A stretch of DNA of 64,000 nt, taken from positions 1 through 64,000 of IMG/VR virus record IMGVR_UViG_3300021962_007022; one strand, 5' to 3'. This document shows, piece after piece, positions 44,458-52,213 of the stretch. This DNA comes from a virus. The notes beneath the pieces are model-generated. The model saw only the letters and a program-made list of their open reading frames with translations, did not search any database and was not told the DNA's origin. Position 1 is the stretch's first letter, and each line of letters begins with the position of its first letter. The position numbers were made by a program, and so were the translations under genes.

Positions 44458-45080
44458 AGTTTGTGTATCACCAAAGATCCGTCTTCTATTGATAGGTTGT
44501 AGTCTTCTTCTACGTTGGCCAAGTATTCATCCACAGCCAACTTACATCCAGGCCAGTCTGAGTAATCATCTACAATGATATAGCCACCTTTGACGACTCT
44601 TGGAAAGAGGACTTCCATTTCAATCTTGGTAGAAGAGTACCAGTCTGTATCCAATCTACAAAGAGCGATTGCCTCTGGCCCAAATACTTCTAGTGTATCT
44701 TCTACTTTACCTTCAATAAGGTAGCAATGGTCACTGTACGTTTTTGTTACTTGTCTTAGTGTGTCTCTAACGATATCAATCCCAGCTCTACACCAATCTG
44801 AATACTCACCATCCTTCAATTCGCTGTATCGTCTTAAAGCATCTGGATGATCCTTATCACCAGGCTCTGGCATACCTTCAAATGTATCATAGATAAAGAT
44901 TAGCTTACTAACATTATGATCTAATACATGCTGTAACATGAGGGCAGCAAGTCCGCCCCTCCACGTACCGCATTCTACAATATCGCCGCCAAGGTTGTTT
45001 ATCTTAGGTAGTATATTTCGAAGAGATTGGATTCTCTTCTCACTACACATTGTGTTATTCTTTACTATTGTCTCTATCAT
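44454..45080 (-). CDS. TylF-like O-methyltransferase
   Basis: 208 aa from ATG 45080 (AAGGAA 6 nt upstream); a longer frame lacks a site. GGDIVECGTWRGGLAALMLQ is motif I, FIYDTFEGMPEPGDKDHPD is a hallmark of the macrocin O-methyltransferase family, and the C-terminal GGYIIVDDYSDWPGCKLAVD matches the metal-binding part. Family members methylate sugar hydroxyls. Together with the neighbouring methyltransferase it may modify a surface glycan or nucleotide sugar. Confidence 0.87.
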   Translation of the reverse strand: MIETIVKNNTMCSEKRIQSLRNILPKINNLGGDIVECGTWRGGLAALMLQHVLDHNVSKLIFIYDTFEGMPEPGDKDHPDALRRYSELKDGEYSDWCRAGIDIVRDTLRQVTKTYSDHCYLIEGKVEDTLEVFGPEAIALCRLDTDWYSSTKIEMEVLFPRVVKGGYIIVDDYSDWPGCKLAVDEYLANVEEDYNLSIEDGSLVIHKL

Positions 45081-45297
45081 GCTGTTCCTTAATGATCGCT
45101 TCATACTGACGGAACAGCTCATCGAACTTTGCATTATAGAGTGCTTCGATACCAATTAGCATGTTGGCAATCTTATCTTCTCTACCAGTCTCAAGAGGAG
45201 CGTCCATAAGATATTTAGCCACAGTCTTAACGTCACTCGTGACATTCCAGCATTCCATGATCTGCTGCTCAAATTCAAAACGATCAAACTTCTTCAT
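45055..45297 (-). CDS. Conserved small early protein
   Basis: 80 aa from ATG 45297 (MKKFDRFEFEQQIMECWNVT). VKTVAKYLMDAPLETGREDK, then IANMLIGIEALYNAKFDELF follow. It is a known kind of small T4-like phage protein without function. It overlaps both neighbours. Confidence 0.7.
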   Translation of the reverse strand: MKKFDRFEFEQQIMECWNVTSDVKTVAKYLMDAPLETGREDKIANMLIGIEALYNAKFDELFRQYEAIIKEQHDRDNSKE

Positions 45298-45491
45298 TTT
45301 CCAAGCATCTCCTTTCGTTCTTTCCACCAACGAATCGCTTCTTTGATTTCAGCCATTTGTTGTAATCGAATGTCGTCCATGATACCCATTCCAAGAAACT
45401 CAGATTCCATGTTTCGTTTCGTCATTTCCCAAAGTTTGTCATGGTGCTTTTGCAGAACATCAAGAACGACATCGTATTCTTTTTCGGTCAT
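45294..45491 (-). CDS. Small charged protein (unassigned)
   Basis: 65 aa, mostly one or two charged helices (VVLDVLQKHHDKLWEMTKRN, then RLQQMAEIKEAIRWWKERKE). 4-nt overlaps on both sides. Function unknown. Confidence 0.65.
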   Translation of the reverse strand: MTEKEYDVVLDVLQKHHDKLWEMTKRNMESEFLGMGIMDDIRLQQMAEIKEAIRWWKERKEMLGK

Positions 45492-45859
45492 AAAAAGTAA
45501 TCTCTTATCTTTGCATCAGCATCTTCAATTCCAAACTTGACACAGAATGCCTTGAGCAATCTTTCATCATGATCAGATGCCATAATAGAATTGTGAATTG
45601 CCAAGTATCCAGCCAACTGAGCAGGGGCATAGGCTTCTGGACCAAACCCAAATACATCATAAAGAACATAACGATATGTTCCTCTATCCTCAATCTCACC
45701 CTTATAGATTCTTCGTGAGATAGCACAGAATGCTTTTAACTGGTCATCTTTAGAAAGACTGTTCCAAAAGTCTTCTGATTCCTTCTCAACCTCGGCCATC
45801 GCCTCATTAAAGATCTTACTAATCTCTTCTAGTGATTTAAGACGGTCTTCATTGCTCAT
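45488..45859 (-). CDS. Conserved early protein (unassigned)
   Basis: 123 aa from ATG 45859 (MSNEDRLKSLEEISKIFNEA). Helical N-terminus; the central YRYVLYDVFGFGPEAYAPAQ is followed by LAGYLAIHNSIMASDHDERL. Overlaps both neighbours. Cytoplasmic; function unknown. Confidence 0.65.
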   Translation of the reverse strand: MSNEDRLKSLEEISKIFNEAMAEVEKESEDFWNSLSKDDQLKAFCAISRRIYKGEIEDRGTYRYVLYDVFGFGPEAYAPAQLAGYLAIHNSIMASDHDERLLKAFCVKFGIEDADAKIRDYFL

Positions 45860-46079
45860 CACCTTCTCCATAATACTTCAACACAGTCTTGAACGCATCA
45901 ATATGTCGTTTGATCTCAGCAATGTCTTTCTTCTTATTTTCATGAAAGATTGCCATGCCAGTTCCAGCCTTGCGCTTCTCAAGATCGTCTTCAAGACTCT
46001 CAGCAACACCCTTCATTGAGCAAGTTGTGATCTTGTCCATTGTATCCCAATCAAGTTCAACTGTAATCTTCTTGTTCAT
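45849..46079 (-). CDS. Small early protein (unassigned)
   Basis: 76 aa from ATG 46079 (MNKKITVELDWDTMDKITTC), the first ATG after the previous gene. Similar N-terminal MxKVTVELDxxTxDxI starts occur in small phage proteins. C-terminus IAEIKRHIDAFKTVLKYYG. Function unknown. Confidence 0.65.
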   Translation of the reverse strand: MNKKITVELDWDTMDKITTCSMKGVAESLEDDLEKRKAGTGMAIFHENKKKDIAEIKRHIDAFKTVLKYYGEGDEQ

Positions 46080-46369
46080 TTGTCCATCTCCCACTCTGGT
46101 GTATGGTGCCATTGAATCTTGGGATTTGTTTTCTCATATTCAGAAACCAACATTCTAAGAGTCCACATATAATCAGTTTCAAAAGTATCTAACCAATCAC
46201 TAAAACGACCCCAGTCCTCTGACTTCATGGGTGGCAATCCTATTTCATCAGGATACAATCCCTCACCGTAAATGTCAATGCGACCAGCGCACCAACCTTC
46301 ACCGTGTTGCTTTATCCACTCAAGGTTGATTGGTCCCATCAAGTTTGTCGAATAGCAAACACCATTCAT
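46076..46369 (-). CDS. Small early protein (unassigned)
   Basis: 97 aa from ATG 46369 (MNGVCYSTNLMGPINLEWIK), chosen because ATGA overlaps the stop of the 38-aa gene. YGEGLYPDEIGLPPMKSEDW and MLVSEYEKTNPKIQWHHTPE are visible; Trp-rich. Function unknown. Confidence 0.65.
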   Translation of the reverse strand: MNGVCYSTNLMGPINLEWIKQHGEGWCAGRIDIYGEGLYPDEIGLPPMKSEDWGRFSDWLDTFETDYMWTLRMLVSEYEKTNPKIQWHHTPEWEMDK

Positions 46370-46482
46370 TGCTTTATCCAAAAACATCGAATCATGATTG
46401 GTCCAATGCGAAAGTCGCGATAAGGATTACCATTATTGAATCGCGCTGTTGATCCAAAAGACCATCGCTTGACCCAATGCAT
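46366..46482 (-). CDS. 38-residue peptide gene
   Basis: 38 aa: MHWVKRWSFGSTARFNNGNP, then YRDFRIGPIMIRCFWIKQ. It starts 1 nt after the stop of the 149-aa gene and ends in an ATGA overlap with the next gene, so no coding gap remains. Basic and aromatic. Its reality rests on this fit. Confidence 0.55.
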   Translation of the reverse strand: MHWVKRWSFGSTARFNNGNPYRDFRIGPIMIRCFWIKQ

Positions 46483-46483
46483 A

Positions 46484-46933
46484 TCAAACTTCACCGTAGA
46501 CCTCAAACTGAAACTCGCCATCGACAACAGTCACCTTGACCAACTTACCATCAGCGTTGTTACCACTGGTGCGCAAATAGTCGCGACCACCATCAATCAT
46601 GTATGGTCCCTTCTGAACACAATCGTGCCGATAGCGACTGACAATCACCTCACCATCTTCCGTCAGCAAGCCAGTGATCGGTTCGCTGAATGCACTTTTG
46701 GCATCTGTAATCATCACACCCTGTCCTGGAACCGTGAAGATTCCAAAGTAGTGTGAGTGACCCTTGGACAAATCAGGATTTGGTTGATAGAAAACATCAA
46801 CAGGCATCTCGCTCCAACTGCCACCACGCTTAATTGCCCAGTATCCCATGTACTCGGCTTTGTACTGCTCTTCGATAATGTTGAGGGCATACTTGTGGTC
46901 AAAGTGATACGATTCAGGCGTTTTGATAAACAT
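46484..46933 (-). CDS. Conserved T4-like phage early protein
   Basis: 149 aa. MFIKTPESYHFDHKYALNII, then EEQYKAEYMGYWAIKRGGSW and VDVFYQPNPDLSKGHSHYFG are a family pattern seen in many T4-like phages. The C-terminal half (LVKVTVVDGEFQFEV) is beta-rich. No function is known to me. Start overlaps the previous gene by 20 nt. Confidence 0.75.
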   Translation of the reverse strand: MFIKTPESYHFDHKYALNIIEEQYKAEYMGYWAIKRGGSWSEMPVDVFYQPNPDLSKGHSHYFGIFTVPGQGVMITDAKSAFSEPITGLLTEDGEVIVSRYRHDCVQKGPYMIDGGRDYLRTSGNNADGKLVKVTVVDGEFQFEVYGEV

Positions 46934-47165
46934 CTTCTACCCTATCATTAAAATATCTAAACAATGCTGAGCCAATACTGCTTGGAATGGTATGTCCATA
47001 TTCAGTTACATATTTTAGGTTTTGTTTGTTGTGTTGGTCTGCAATACAAATATTATATACAACTTTCTCTTTACCAGAGAATGTGTAGATAATGTATCTG
47101 AAGATACCAATTTGGTGTGGTAATCTATCATCGTATAAGAAGATAACTTTCGGTACTTTGTTCAT
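46914..47165 (-). CDS. Small early protein, leaderless candidate
   Basis: 83 aa (NKVPKVIFLYDDRLPHQIGI, then FRYIIYTFSGKEKVVYNICI; C-terminal SIGSALFRYFNDRVEDV). ATG at 47165 lies 6 nt after a strong TATAAT. Function unknown. Confidence 0.65.
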   Translation of the reverse strand: MNKVPKVIFLYDDRLPHQIGIFRYIIYTFSGKEKVVYNICIADQHNKQNLKYVTEYGHTIPSSIGSALFRYFNDRVEDVYQNA

Positions 47166-47171
47166 ACAATT

Positions 47172-47200
47172 ATTATACTACAGCTTTGTTGTTAGGACAA
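47172..47200 (-). promoter_or_regulatory. Sigma70-like promoter, leaderless
   Basis: TTGTCC, 17-bp spacer, TATAAT on the minus strand in the 42-nt intergenic gap. The -10 ends 6 nt before the ATG at 47165. Confidence 0.75.
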
Positions 47201-47207
47201 GTCTTTT

Positions 47208-47597
47208 CTAACTAAATTCTCTTGAGCAAAACGAATAACCTTCTGGATCATCCCAATCATACTCTGGGTTGAACCAGCCTTCTTTACGACCTTCTTCGTT
47301 GTGAACCTTTACCTTGCGACCTTGTGGGTGATACTCATTCACAATCACATAGTTCGGATGTGTATGGACTTCTACCAGTTCAACAAACTTATCAAATGAA
47401 ATTTGTTCACCATACTCATCATAGATGATTTTGTCAGTAAGATACTCTTTCCACTTTTGCCAAGTGGTCAGACCATCGTACTTGTAACCTTGGAAAGAGA
47501 ATGCCCAACCATACGAACTCTTGCCGATATGATATTTTTCATCATATCGCTTACAGCATTCGCAAACATTATCAACAACATAATAATTAGTGCCCAT
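47208..47597 (-). CDS. Conserved phage protein, MGTNYYVV family
   Basis: 129 aa. MGTNYYVVDNVCECCKRYDE, then HIGKSSYGWAFSFQGYKYDG is characteristic of a widespread phage and bacterial family with a CxxC near the N-terminus that may bind a metal. Function is not established. Its ATG overlaps the upstream stop. Confidence 0.8.
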   Translation of the reverse strand: MGTNYYVVDNVCECCKRYDEKYHIGKSSYGWAFSFQGYKYDGLTTWQKWKEYLTDKIIYDEYGEQISFDKFVELVEVHTHPNYVIVNEYHPQGRKVKVHNEEGRKEGWFNPEYDWDDPEGYSFCSREFS

Positions 47598-47818
47598 CAT
47601 TCAACTCCGAAATGTTTCATTACTGATTCTTTCACAGGTTGATATACTTCAAACCTTTCGTCCTCAATCTTGGCAAACACTTCCCGAACAATCAACTCGG
47701 CGAACTTTTCTAACGCAATAGATGTTTTGGTATCCATTCTTTTATTGTTACCATCGGTAACAGTTACATCAGAACGGAATCCAGCCTGCTCAGCAAGTTG
47801 TCGAATTCGTTCGTTCAT
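47597..47818 (-). CDS. Small conserved phage protein, MNERIRQLAEQAGF type
   Basis: 73 aa. MNERIRQLAEQAGFRSDVTV start and EKFAELIVREVFAKIEDERF-containing helix match small hypothetical proteins frequent in tailed phages. 4-nt overlaps with neighbours. Function unknown. Confidence 0.75.
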   Translation of the reverse strand: MNERIRQLAEQAGFRSDVTVTDGNNKRMDTKTSIALEKFAELIVREVFAKIEDERFEVYQPVKESVMKHFGVE

Positions 47819-48240
47819 TGCACGCTCCGATAAGTCTGTTCTGTTTCGCGAATCCAGAACGCAGCAGCTTCTGAGTCAGAATCCCAATCCGCATCAGCAT
47901 CATACTGACGCAATACCTGCTCTGTCGTGAGTAGGTCATCTAGATACGAACGACCAAACTGCGCAAGACGTTCCTGAACATCTTCACACGCAAAGTCTGA
48001 ATCCCAATCAAACTCAGCTTGGAACGAATCGCAGTGATCGCAAGAGCCAAACGCACCCTGCACCCAACCACGTTCACCCTGATACTCAACTAGCGCGACC
48101 CATGAGCCTTGCCAGTCACCAAACTCCTGGAACGAGATTACTCGCGCACCAGCAGCCTCTAATGCTTGTTCGTATGACATTTTGTATTCAAACCCTTCTA
48201 AATTTCTATCGGCGATCTGCCTCTTACGTGAAAGAGACAT
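47815..48240 (-). CDS. Early protein (unassigned)
   Basis: 141 aa. MSYEQALEAAGARVISFQEF, then GDWQGSWVALVEYQGERGWV and FGSCDHCDSFQAEFDWDSDF. The part WxGxWVAxVEYxGExGWVxGxFGSCxxCDxF is typical of phage/bacterial proteins of unknown role; HCD and C residues may bind a metal. An internal Met at residue 19 is a possible alternative start. Acidic. Confidence 0.7.
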   Translation of the reverse strand: MSLSRKRQIADRNLEGFEYKMSYEQALEAAGARVISFQEFGDWQGSWVALVEYQGERGWVQGAFGSCDHCDSFQAEFDWDSDFACEDVQERLAQFGRSYLDDLLTTEQVLRQYDADADWDSDSEAAAFWIRETEQTYRSVQ

Positions 48241-48491
48241 TACGCACCAGTCGACTTAACAGCTACGACTCGAACGTAGCAATTGCCAGTCGTGTATACT
48301 TGATTACTAAATCCTGCTTCTTGCAACTTACTCTTAATCATATCCAAAGCAGCATCAACGTTAGTTGGAAAGAAGAAGCCAAGAGTCCGCATATCAGGAT
48401 CAGCCACAGTGTTTGTAAAAAGAGGACTAATCGAAAACGTCTGCTTGAAAAGCTTCCGAATCTGTTTTGTATTAGCGATTGTTGTATTCAT
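48240..48491 (-). CDS. Small basic early protein (unassigned)
   Basis: 83 aa from ATG 48491, TAATG-coupled to the upstream stop. ANTKQIRKLFKQTFSISPLF, then MIKSKLQEAGFSNQVYTTGN and YVRVVAVKS suggest a small alpha/beta fold. Function unknown. Confidence 0.65.
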   Translation of the reverse strand: MNTTIANTKQIRKLFKQTFSISPLFTNTVADPDMRTLGFFFPTNVDAALDMIKSKLQEAGFSNQVYTTGNCYVRVVAVKSTGA

Positions 48492-48805
48492 TAGAGTCCC
48501 ACCCATCGATGATTGACATATGAGCTAGTATTCAAAATATTACCACGAGCAAAGTTCTTTGCAGGTTGTGCCCAAGAAGCAGCCTTCAGAATGTCACCAT
48601 ACTTCCAGCCATCATGTTCCTTGATGCAGATGAAACTATGCACCGAACGTGAGCCCCAAGAATTGGAGACAACCTTCAGAAACTTGCGACCACGATCAAA
48701 TGACACTTGATAGTGACCCTCTGAGCCCGTCTTGTTATACGTTGCAACAAGATGGTCAGCATACTTATAAAGAGCCATGTCAAAATCATAATTTTCAAAC
48801 AACAT
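48491..48805 (-). CDS. Small early protein (unassigned)
   Basis: 104 aa. YQVSFDRGRKFLKVVSNSWG, then SVHSFICIKEHDGWKYGDIL and AASWAQPAKNFARGNIL; the latter SxHxFIxxxDxxxFxxGDILKAAxWxxPAxxxARGNI pattern is common in T4-like phages. Function unknown. Confidence 0.72.
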   Translation of the reverse strand: MLFENYDFDMALYKYADHLVATYNKTGSEGHYQVSFDRGRKFLKVVSNSWGSRSVHSFICIKEHDGWKYGDILKAASWAQPAKNFARGNILNTSSYVNHRWVGL

Positions 48806-48817
48806 TGTATAATCCTC

Positions 48818-49201
48818 TTAGGCAGCCATGTCACCAATATTACGACCACTCAGATAACCATATGGCACGCCGAGATTGTATTCGAGATACTCGATGTTGC
48901 CGTTTGTGTCATGCTGTTCGTGGAGATAGCGAATCGCGTCCTCACGAGTCGAGCCGGCGACCGTCGACAATATGAACTTGATTTGATCTTCAAGGTCATG
49001 GATAGCCTCGATCTGCATCTCGCGCTCGTTCTCGACAGCACGGTCAAGATCATCGAGCAATCCATCCCAGATCCGCTGCTTGTCATCGCTGTTGCAAGCG
49101 TCCCAATGAGCCCAGAAGTATTCTCCAGGACGGCTGCCATAGGCATCCTTGTGGAGGTCGGAAACGATGTTCTCGTCAAATGTGTATTCGCGTTTGTTCA
49201 T
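48818..49201 (-). CDS. Early protein under repeat-promoter module 2
   Basis: 127 aa from ATG 49201 (MNKREYTFDENIVSDLHKDA). GEYFWAHWDACNSDDKQRIW, then LLDDLDRAVENEREMQIEAI and STREDAIRYLHEQHDTNGNI. Acidic and helical. First gene after module 2, with the promoter 7 nt upstream. Function unknown. Confidence 0.7.
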   Translation of the reverse strand: MNKREYTFDENIVSDLHKDAYGSRPGEYFWAHWDACNSDDKQRIWDGLLDDLDRAVENEREMQIEAIHDLEDQIKFILSTVAGSTREDAIRYLHEQHDTNGNIEYLEYNLGVPYGYLSGRNIGDMAA

Positions 49202-49208
49202 GTCGCCC

Positions 49209-49236
49209 ACTATACGCGGTTGGTCAATTAAGACAA
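49209..49236 (-). promoter_or_regulatory. Sigma70-like early promoter (module 2)
   Basis: TTGTCT, 16-bp spacer, TATAGT, GGGCGAC, ATG. Nearly the same as module 1, including the spacer words TTAATTGACCA and GCG. Confidence 0.65.
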
Positions 49237-49243
49237 CACGTAG

Positions 49244-49306
49244 AATCAAGGAGTTACAAAATCTACAGTAACTCGTTGATTTTTAAGGATTCGTAACCTA
49301 TTGATT
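49244..49306 (-). repeat. Phased regulatory repeat set, module 2
   Basis: Plus-strand sites aatcaaggagttac (49244-49257), gtaactcgttgatt (49268-49281) and gtaacctattgatt (49293-49306). The first and second form an inverted repeat with one mismatch; the second and third start exactly 25 bp apart. Confidence 0.8.
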
Positions 49307-50041
49307 CTAAAGGACTTTTTTAAACACGTATAAAGTGGGCCATCTAGGGTGTGCTTTCCACCCACCAAGCGCTTTCATCTGCCACTTATCCTGGATATGA
49401 GGTGTAATTGATTGTACAGTATGTCGTTGGAAAATGAAGGACTTCATTCCACTATCATTTTCTGGATCATCATTATTGACTGGACGAATAGAATGTTTAT
49501 CGACATCAATAGGATTCCCTTCGAATACAGGTTTAAGTCTATAGTTGATGTCATACTCCATCGTTTGTTGTTTACTATTATTCACATACAAAGTAACAAT
49601 AAATTTACCACCGATGTTAAAGTGTGGGTGGATTTGATCAAGACACTCAATAAGTTTGTATAGAGGTAGGTGGGTAAAGACTGATTGAGCAATGCCCATA
49701 TCAAACTTAACATTGAACTTGCTAATATCAAAATTACTATTGACATCAAAGTTATCATAGGATGAGTGTAATCCAACAGCAGGGAGTTCAATATCTAACC
49801 CTGCATCAATCATTTCTCTATGCTTATCAATACCAAAATAATTAGCACCAATATGCCTAATGAAATGAACACCACCCCTCAGTGATCCACAACCAATATC
49901 AATGAATTTCATGTGATGATGAAGGCCATGCTCGATGCATAGATCAAACTGTAGCCTGCCAATCGTATCCCATACCTCAGGACAATCACTACCTGTGAAA
50001 ATTCTATGGTCTTGATTGTTGATATGATACTTAGAATTCAT
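49307..50041 (-). CDS. Class I SAM-dependent methyltransferase
   Basis: 244 aa. KFIDIGCGSLRGGVHFIRHI is motif I with the SAM-binding GCGS, YFGIDKHREMI motif II, and DMGIAQSVFTHLPLYKLIEC followed by GGKFIVTLYV motifs 4-6. The GCGSLRGG variant is common in glycan-cluster methyltransferases. It overlaps the next gene by 11 nt. Target unknown. Confidence 0.85.
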   Translation of the reverse strand: MNSKYHINNQDHRIFTGSDCPEVWDTIGRLQFDLCIEHGLHHHMKFIDIGCGSLRGGVHFIRHIGANYFGIDKHREMIDAGLDIELPAVGLHSSYDNFDVNSNFDISKFNVKFDMGIAQSVFTHLPLYKLIECLDQIHPHFNIGGKFIVTLYVNNSKQQTMEYDINYRLKPVFEGNPIDVDKHSIRPVNNDDPENDSGMKSFIFQRHTVQSITPHIQDKWQMKALGGWKAHPRWPTLYVFKKVL

Positions 50042-50594
50042 TTGCTAATAAATTTTTATAGTCAATAGTTGATATTGGGTTAGGCATTAGATCAACCATC
50101 AAATGAACTCGACCAATATCAGTTGGATTGATAACGCTATGTTCCACAACATTATTAATCTCATAAACATTGCCAGCCTCTAGATGGAATTTTTCACTAT
50201 CAAGAACAAATACTATCTTCGAATCTGTTATAATTGGAATGTGTATTCTATGCGTATCAATAAACCATCCACCATCAGTGTGGGGAATGATATTTGTTTT
50301 CGGCTTCAGTTTAACAAGAACAATAGCAGCAGCTTTTGTATTATAAAAGCTTTCGAGATTATTGACCAGTGGTCTGATTGCCTTCCAGATATCTGTATCT
50401 TGGTTGTACAGCTTTGGCTTCTCACCATACTCAGAGAACATGAATGGGTAGGACTCTGTGGCAGCATGGACTTTATATCTATTCTGCCTCAGGTCCCATT
50501 CCATCCATTGCTCGCTGGTTAGAGCATTTACGCACTCTTCAATCTTTGAGGTATCAACCTTTCCAATCTTATAGAGTAAGCCTGGCAGCCTCAT
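50031..50594 (-). CDS. Asp/Asn beta-hydroxylase-like 2OG oxygenase
   Basis: 187 aa. IIPHTDGGWFIDTHRIHIPI holds the His-x-Asp and the Arg/His of the cupin core; VYEINNVVEHSVINPTDIGR and VHLMVDL hold the distal His and the 2OG-binding Arg, as in the Asp/Asn hydroxylase family (PF05118 type). These act on proteins or peptide-linked residues. The N-terminal part WMEWDLRQNRYKVH is family-like. 4-nt overlap with the HNH gene. Confidence 0.82.
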   Translation of the reverse strand: MRLPGLLYKIGKVDTSKIEECVNALTSEQWMEWDLRQNRYKVHAATESYPFMFSEYGEKPKLYNQDTDIWKAIRPLVNNLESFYNTKAAAIVLVKLKPKTNIIPHTDGGWFIDTHRIHIPIITDSKIVFVLDSEKFHLEAGNVYEINNVVEHSVINPTDIGRVHLMVDLMPNPISTIDYKNLLANEF

Positions 50595-51160
50595 TGGATA
50601 GGAAAGATTCTACTGTGCTTTGGAATTCTACCAATTAGGAATTCCATCTGGTCAGCCAAGATCTTTTTATTCCGCAAGATCATCTTTTCGAATATATTAG
50701 GAACGTATGGAACATAGAGAAGATGCATCTTAGCCTCTTCTGGAGTCTTATTACCCTTTCTATGGTTGCATGGCTTACATGCTGCTACAACATTTGTCCA
50801 AAGATTCTTACCACCTCTTGATCGAGGGTGGACATGGTCAATAGTTAATTCTTTAGGCTGAAACTGATTGCCGCAGTAAGCACAAAGGTGGCGATCGCGT
50901 GAGTATAAAACATAACGATCAGCATAAATTGACTCTCTATCATAAAAATGAGAACCAAGGATTGGACCAGAGACTCCAAGGATTGAAGAGATAGTAATCT
51001 TCGATTGCTCGCCAAGATAGTTATGGCCACCCAGGAATTCTCTTATAGGAGAACCTGCTTCCCAGATAACTTTATCTTTAGCGTAATAGCAAACAGCAGT
51101 TTCGAAGTTAACCCAATCTTTTGGGGTACCAGCACTATCAGCAATCAATACAAGAGACAC
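50591..51160 (-). CDS. HNH endonuclease
   Basis: 189 aa from GTG 51160 (AGGAG 8 nt upstream). CAYCGNQFQPKELTIDHVHP, then RSRGGKNLWTNVVAACKPCN and HRKGNKTPEEA form a complete HNH with two zinc CxxC knuckles. The N-terminal domain before it is of the kind found in bacterial HNH proteins that are not intron-borne. It may take part in host-DNA degradation or recombination. A good promoter lies 32 nt upstream. Confidence 0.88.
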   Translation of the reverse strand: MSLVLIADSAGTPKDWVNFETAVCYYAKDKVIWEAGSPIREFLGGHNYLGEQSKITISSILGVSGPILGSHFYDRESIYADRYVLYSRDRHLCAYCGNQFQPKELTIDHVHPRSRGGKNLWTNVVAACKPCNHRKGNKTPEEAKMHLLYVPYVPNIFEKMILRNKKILADQMEFLIGRIPKHSRIFPIQ

Positions 51161-51192
51161 GACAAACTCCTAATGGTCAGTATGTAATATTT

Positions 51193-51221
51193 ATTATACT
51201 AGCCCTTAGGTTTAGAATCAA
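51193..51221 (-). promoter_or_regulatory. Sigma70-like promoter for the HNH unit
   Basis: TTGATT, 17-bp spacer, TATAAT on the minus strand, overlapping the end of the 55-aa gene; the ATG/GTG follows after 32 nt with a proper ribosome binding site. Confidence 0.7.
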
Positions 51222-51366
51222 CAGCTAACTTTTCTAGTTCTTTCGTCCAAGCGGTCATACGGACATAATAAGAAAACCGTCTTGGTTCATGAATATGGTT
51301 TGGTAGTTGGTCCCCGTATTGTTCAACTAGTTGGTTGAACTTTTCTAGAACTTCTTCGTTGTCCAT
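51199..51366 (-). CDS. 55-residue early protein
   Basis: 55 aa: MDNEEVLEKFNQLVEQYGDQ, then LPNHIHEPRRFSYYVRMTAW and a Lys-rich end. It has the LPNPEHEPxRFxYYVKMY-type core seen in small T4-like phage proteins. Starts within the end of the 51-aa gene. Function unknown. Confidence 0.68.
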   Translation of the reverse strand: MDNEEVLEKFNQLVEQYGDQLPNHIHEPRRFSYYVRMTAWTKELEKLAVDSKPKG

Positions 51367-51478
51367 CTTTCTTCTTTTTATCCTTCTTACCGAAGATCTT
51401 TTCCCAGTTCTGTCTATAAGCGTCAGATGCTAACTTTGTCTGAATAGTATCACCAGTTACATCATTTTTTGTCGCCAT
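51323..51478 (-). CDS. Small conserved phage protein, KNDVTGD...WEKIFGKKK type
   Basis: 51 aa: MATKNDVTGDTIQTKLASDA, then YRQNWEKIFGKKDKKKK. The DITGD-Y-xxWDxIFGKK pattern is shared by tiny proteins across many T4-like phages. Overlaps the upstream P-loop gene and the downstream gene. Function unknown. Confidence 0.7.
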   Translation of the reverse strand: MATKNDVTGDTIQTKLASDAYRQNWEKIFGKKDKKKKDGQRRSSRKVQPTS

Positions 51479-51989
51479 GTTTTACGTACTCCAGAATTTC
51501 GTATTTTGTTGTCCTATCAACAACAGTCTTAAAATATTTGTCGTTGTTACCTTCTAGAAGATCGATCATCATCTTATCCTTGATGAGCGCCTCTTCATAC
51601 TTCTGATTCCTTCCAGCCTCAATATAGTTACTTTGTTCTCTCTCAAGAACGATATTTATATTGGTATACGAATTCCAAACCTCATGGATAAACTTACTAA
51701 AATATTCAGGGTAGTAAGTAGGAGGTGTATATGCTAGACCTAAAAGGATTGGTGAATCTGTAATAACGTAATCGACCTTACCTTTCAATCTAACCAAACG
51801 TCTGTTCTGGTGGGCCAGGACATAGAACTCATCATCTAAATAACTAAAGTGCCCCTCCCAGGTAACTTCTTTAGCATACTCATTCACTAGTTCTACATTG
51901 TGGCCTTCACGCTTCATCATAGCAAAGAGGTCGGCTGCAATTGTAGACTTGCCAACGCCTGGCCCACCGAACAAATTAATAACTTTCAT
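51462..51989 (-). CDS. P-loop ATPase (AAA_28-like)
   Basis: 175 aa from ATG 51989 (MKVINLFGGPGVGKSTIAAD), which places the Walker A (GGPGVGKST) correctly near the N-terminus. VDYVITDSPILLGLAYTP is the Walker B-like part, and the layout resembles nucleotide-kinase-like P-loop proteins of T4-like phages. Likely a small-molecule kinase or NTPase. Its stop overlaps the next start. Confidence 0.83.
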   Translation of the reverse strand: MKVINLFGGPGVGKSTIAADLFAMMKREGHNVELVNEYAKEVTWEGHFSYLDDEFYVLAHQNRRLVRLKGKVDYVITDSPILLGLAYTPPTYYPEYFSKFIHEVWNSYTNINIVLEREQSNYIEAGRNQKYEEALIKDKMMIDLLEGNNDKYFKTVVDRTTKYEILEYVKHGDKK

Positions 51990-52213
51990 TCTACTATCTC
52001 GACTTCTGATTCTGTAACTACAGCAACTCTGGCACCACAAGATAGTAGTGGTTTGTCGTTGCCTGAATAGACTACTTCACTTGGACCAAGAATCTTCACC
52101 TTCCGACAGTAAGTATTCTTAGATCCTCTCTTAACTGTAATTACTGGATCATTATTTCCGTTCTTTTTGTTTGAACGTATCACATGCTGGTTAACATGGA
52201 TATAGGTCTTCAT
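51986..52213 (-). CDS. Small conserved phage protein, HVNQHVIRSNKK type
   Basis: 75 aa from ATG 52213. YIHVNQHVIRSNKKNGNNDP, then VITVKRGSKNTYCRKVKILG and PLLSCGARVAVVTE. This is a well conserved small protein of many T4-like phages, probably a small beta fold; function unknown. ATGA overlap with the upstream peptide gene. Confidence 0.78.
   Translation of the reverse strand: MKTYIHVNQHVIRSNKKNGNNDPVITVKRGSKNTYCRKVKILGPSEVVYSGNDKPLLSCGARVAVVTESEVEIVE

Noticed and set aside
50591-51160. HNH gene as homing endonuclease of an intron or intein.
   Set aside because: It is a free-standing gene with its own promoter and N-terminal domain; no split gene or splice junction was found around it.
51653-51660. 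Further TATAAATA matches at 51653, 55678 and 56006.
   Set aside because: They lie inside coding regions and are not placed upstream of a gene start, so they are expected by chance in AT-rich DNA.
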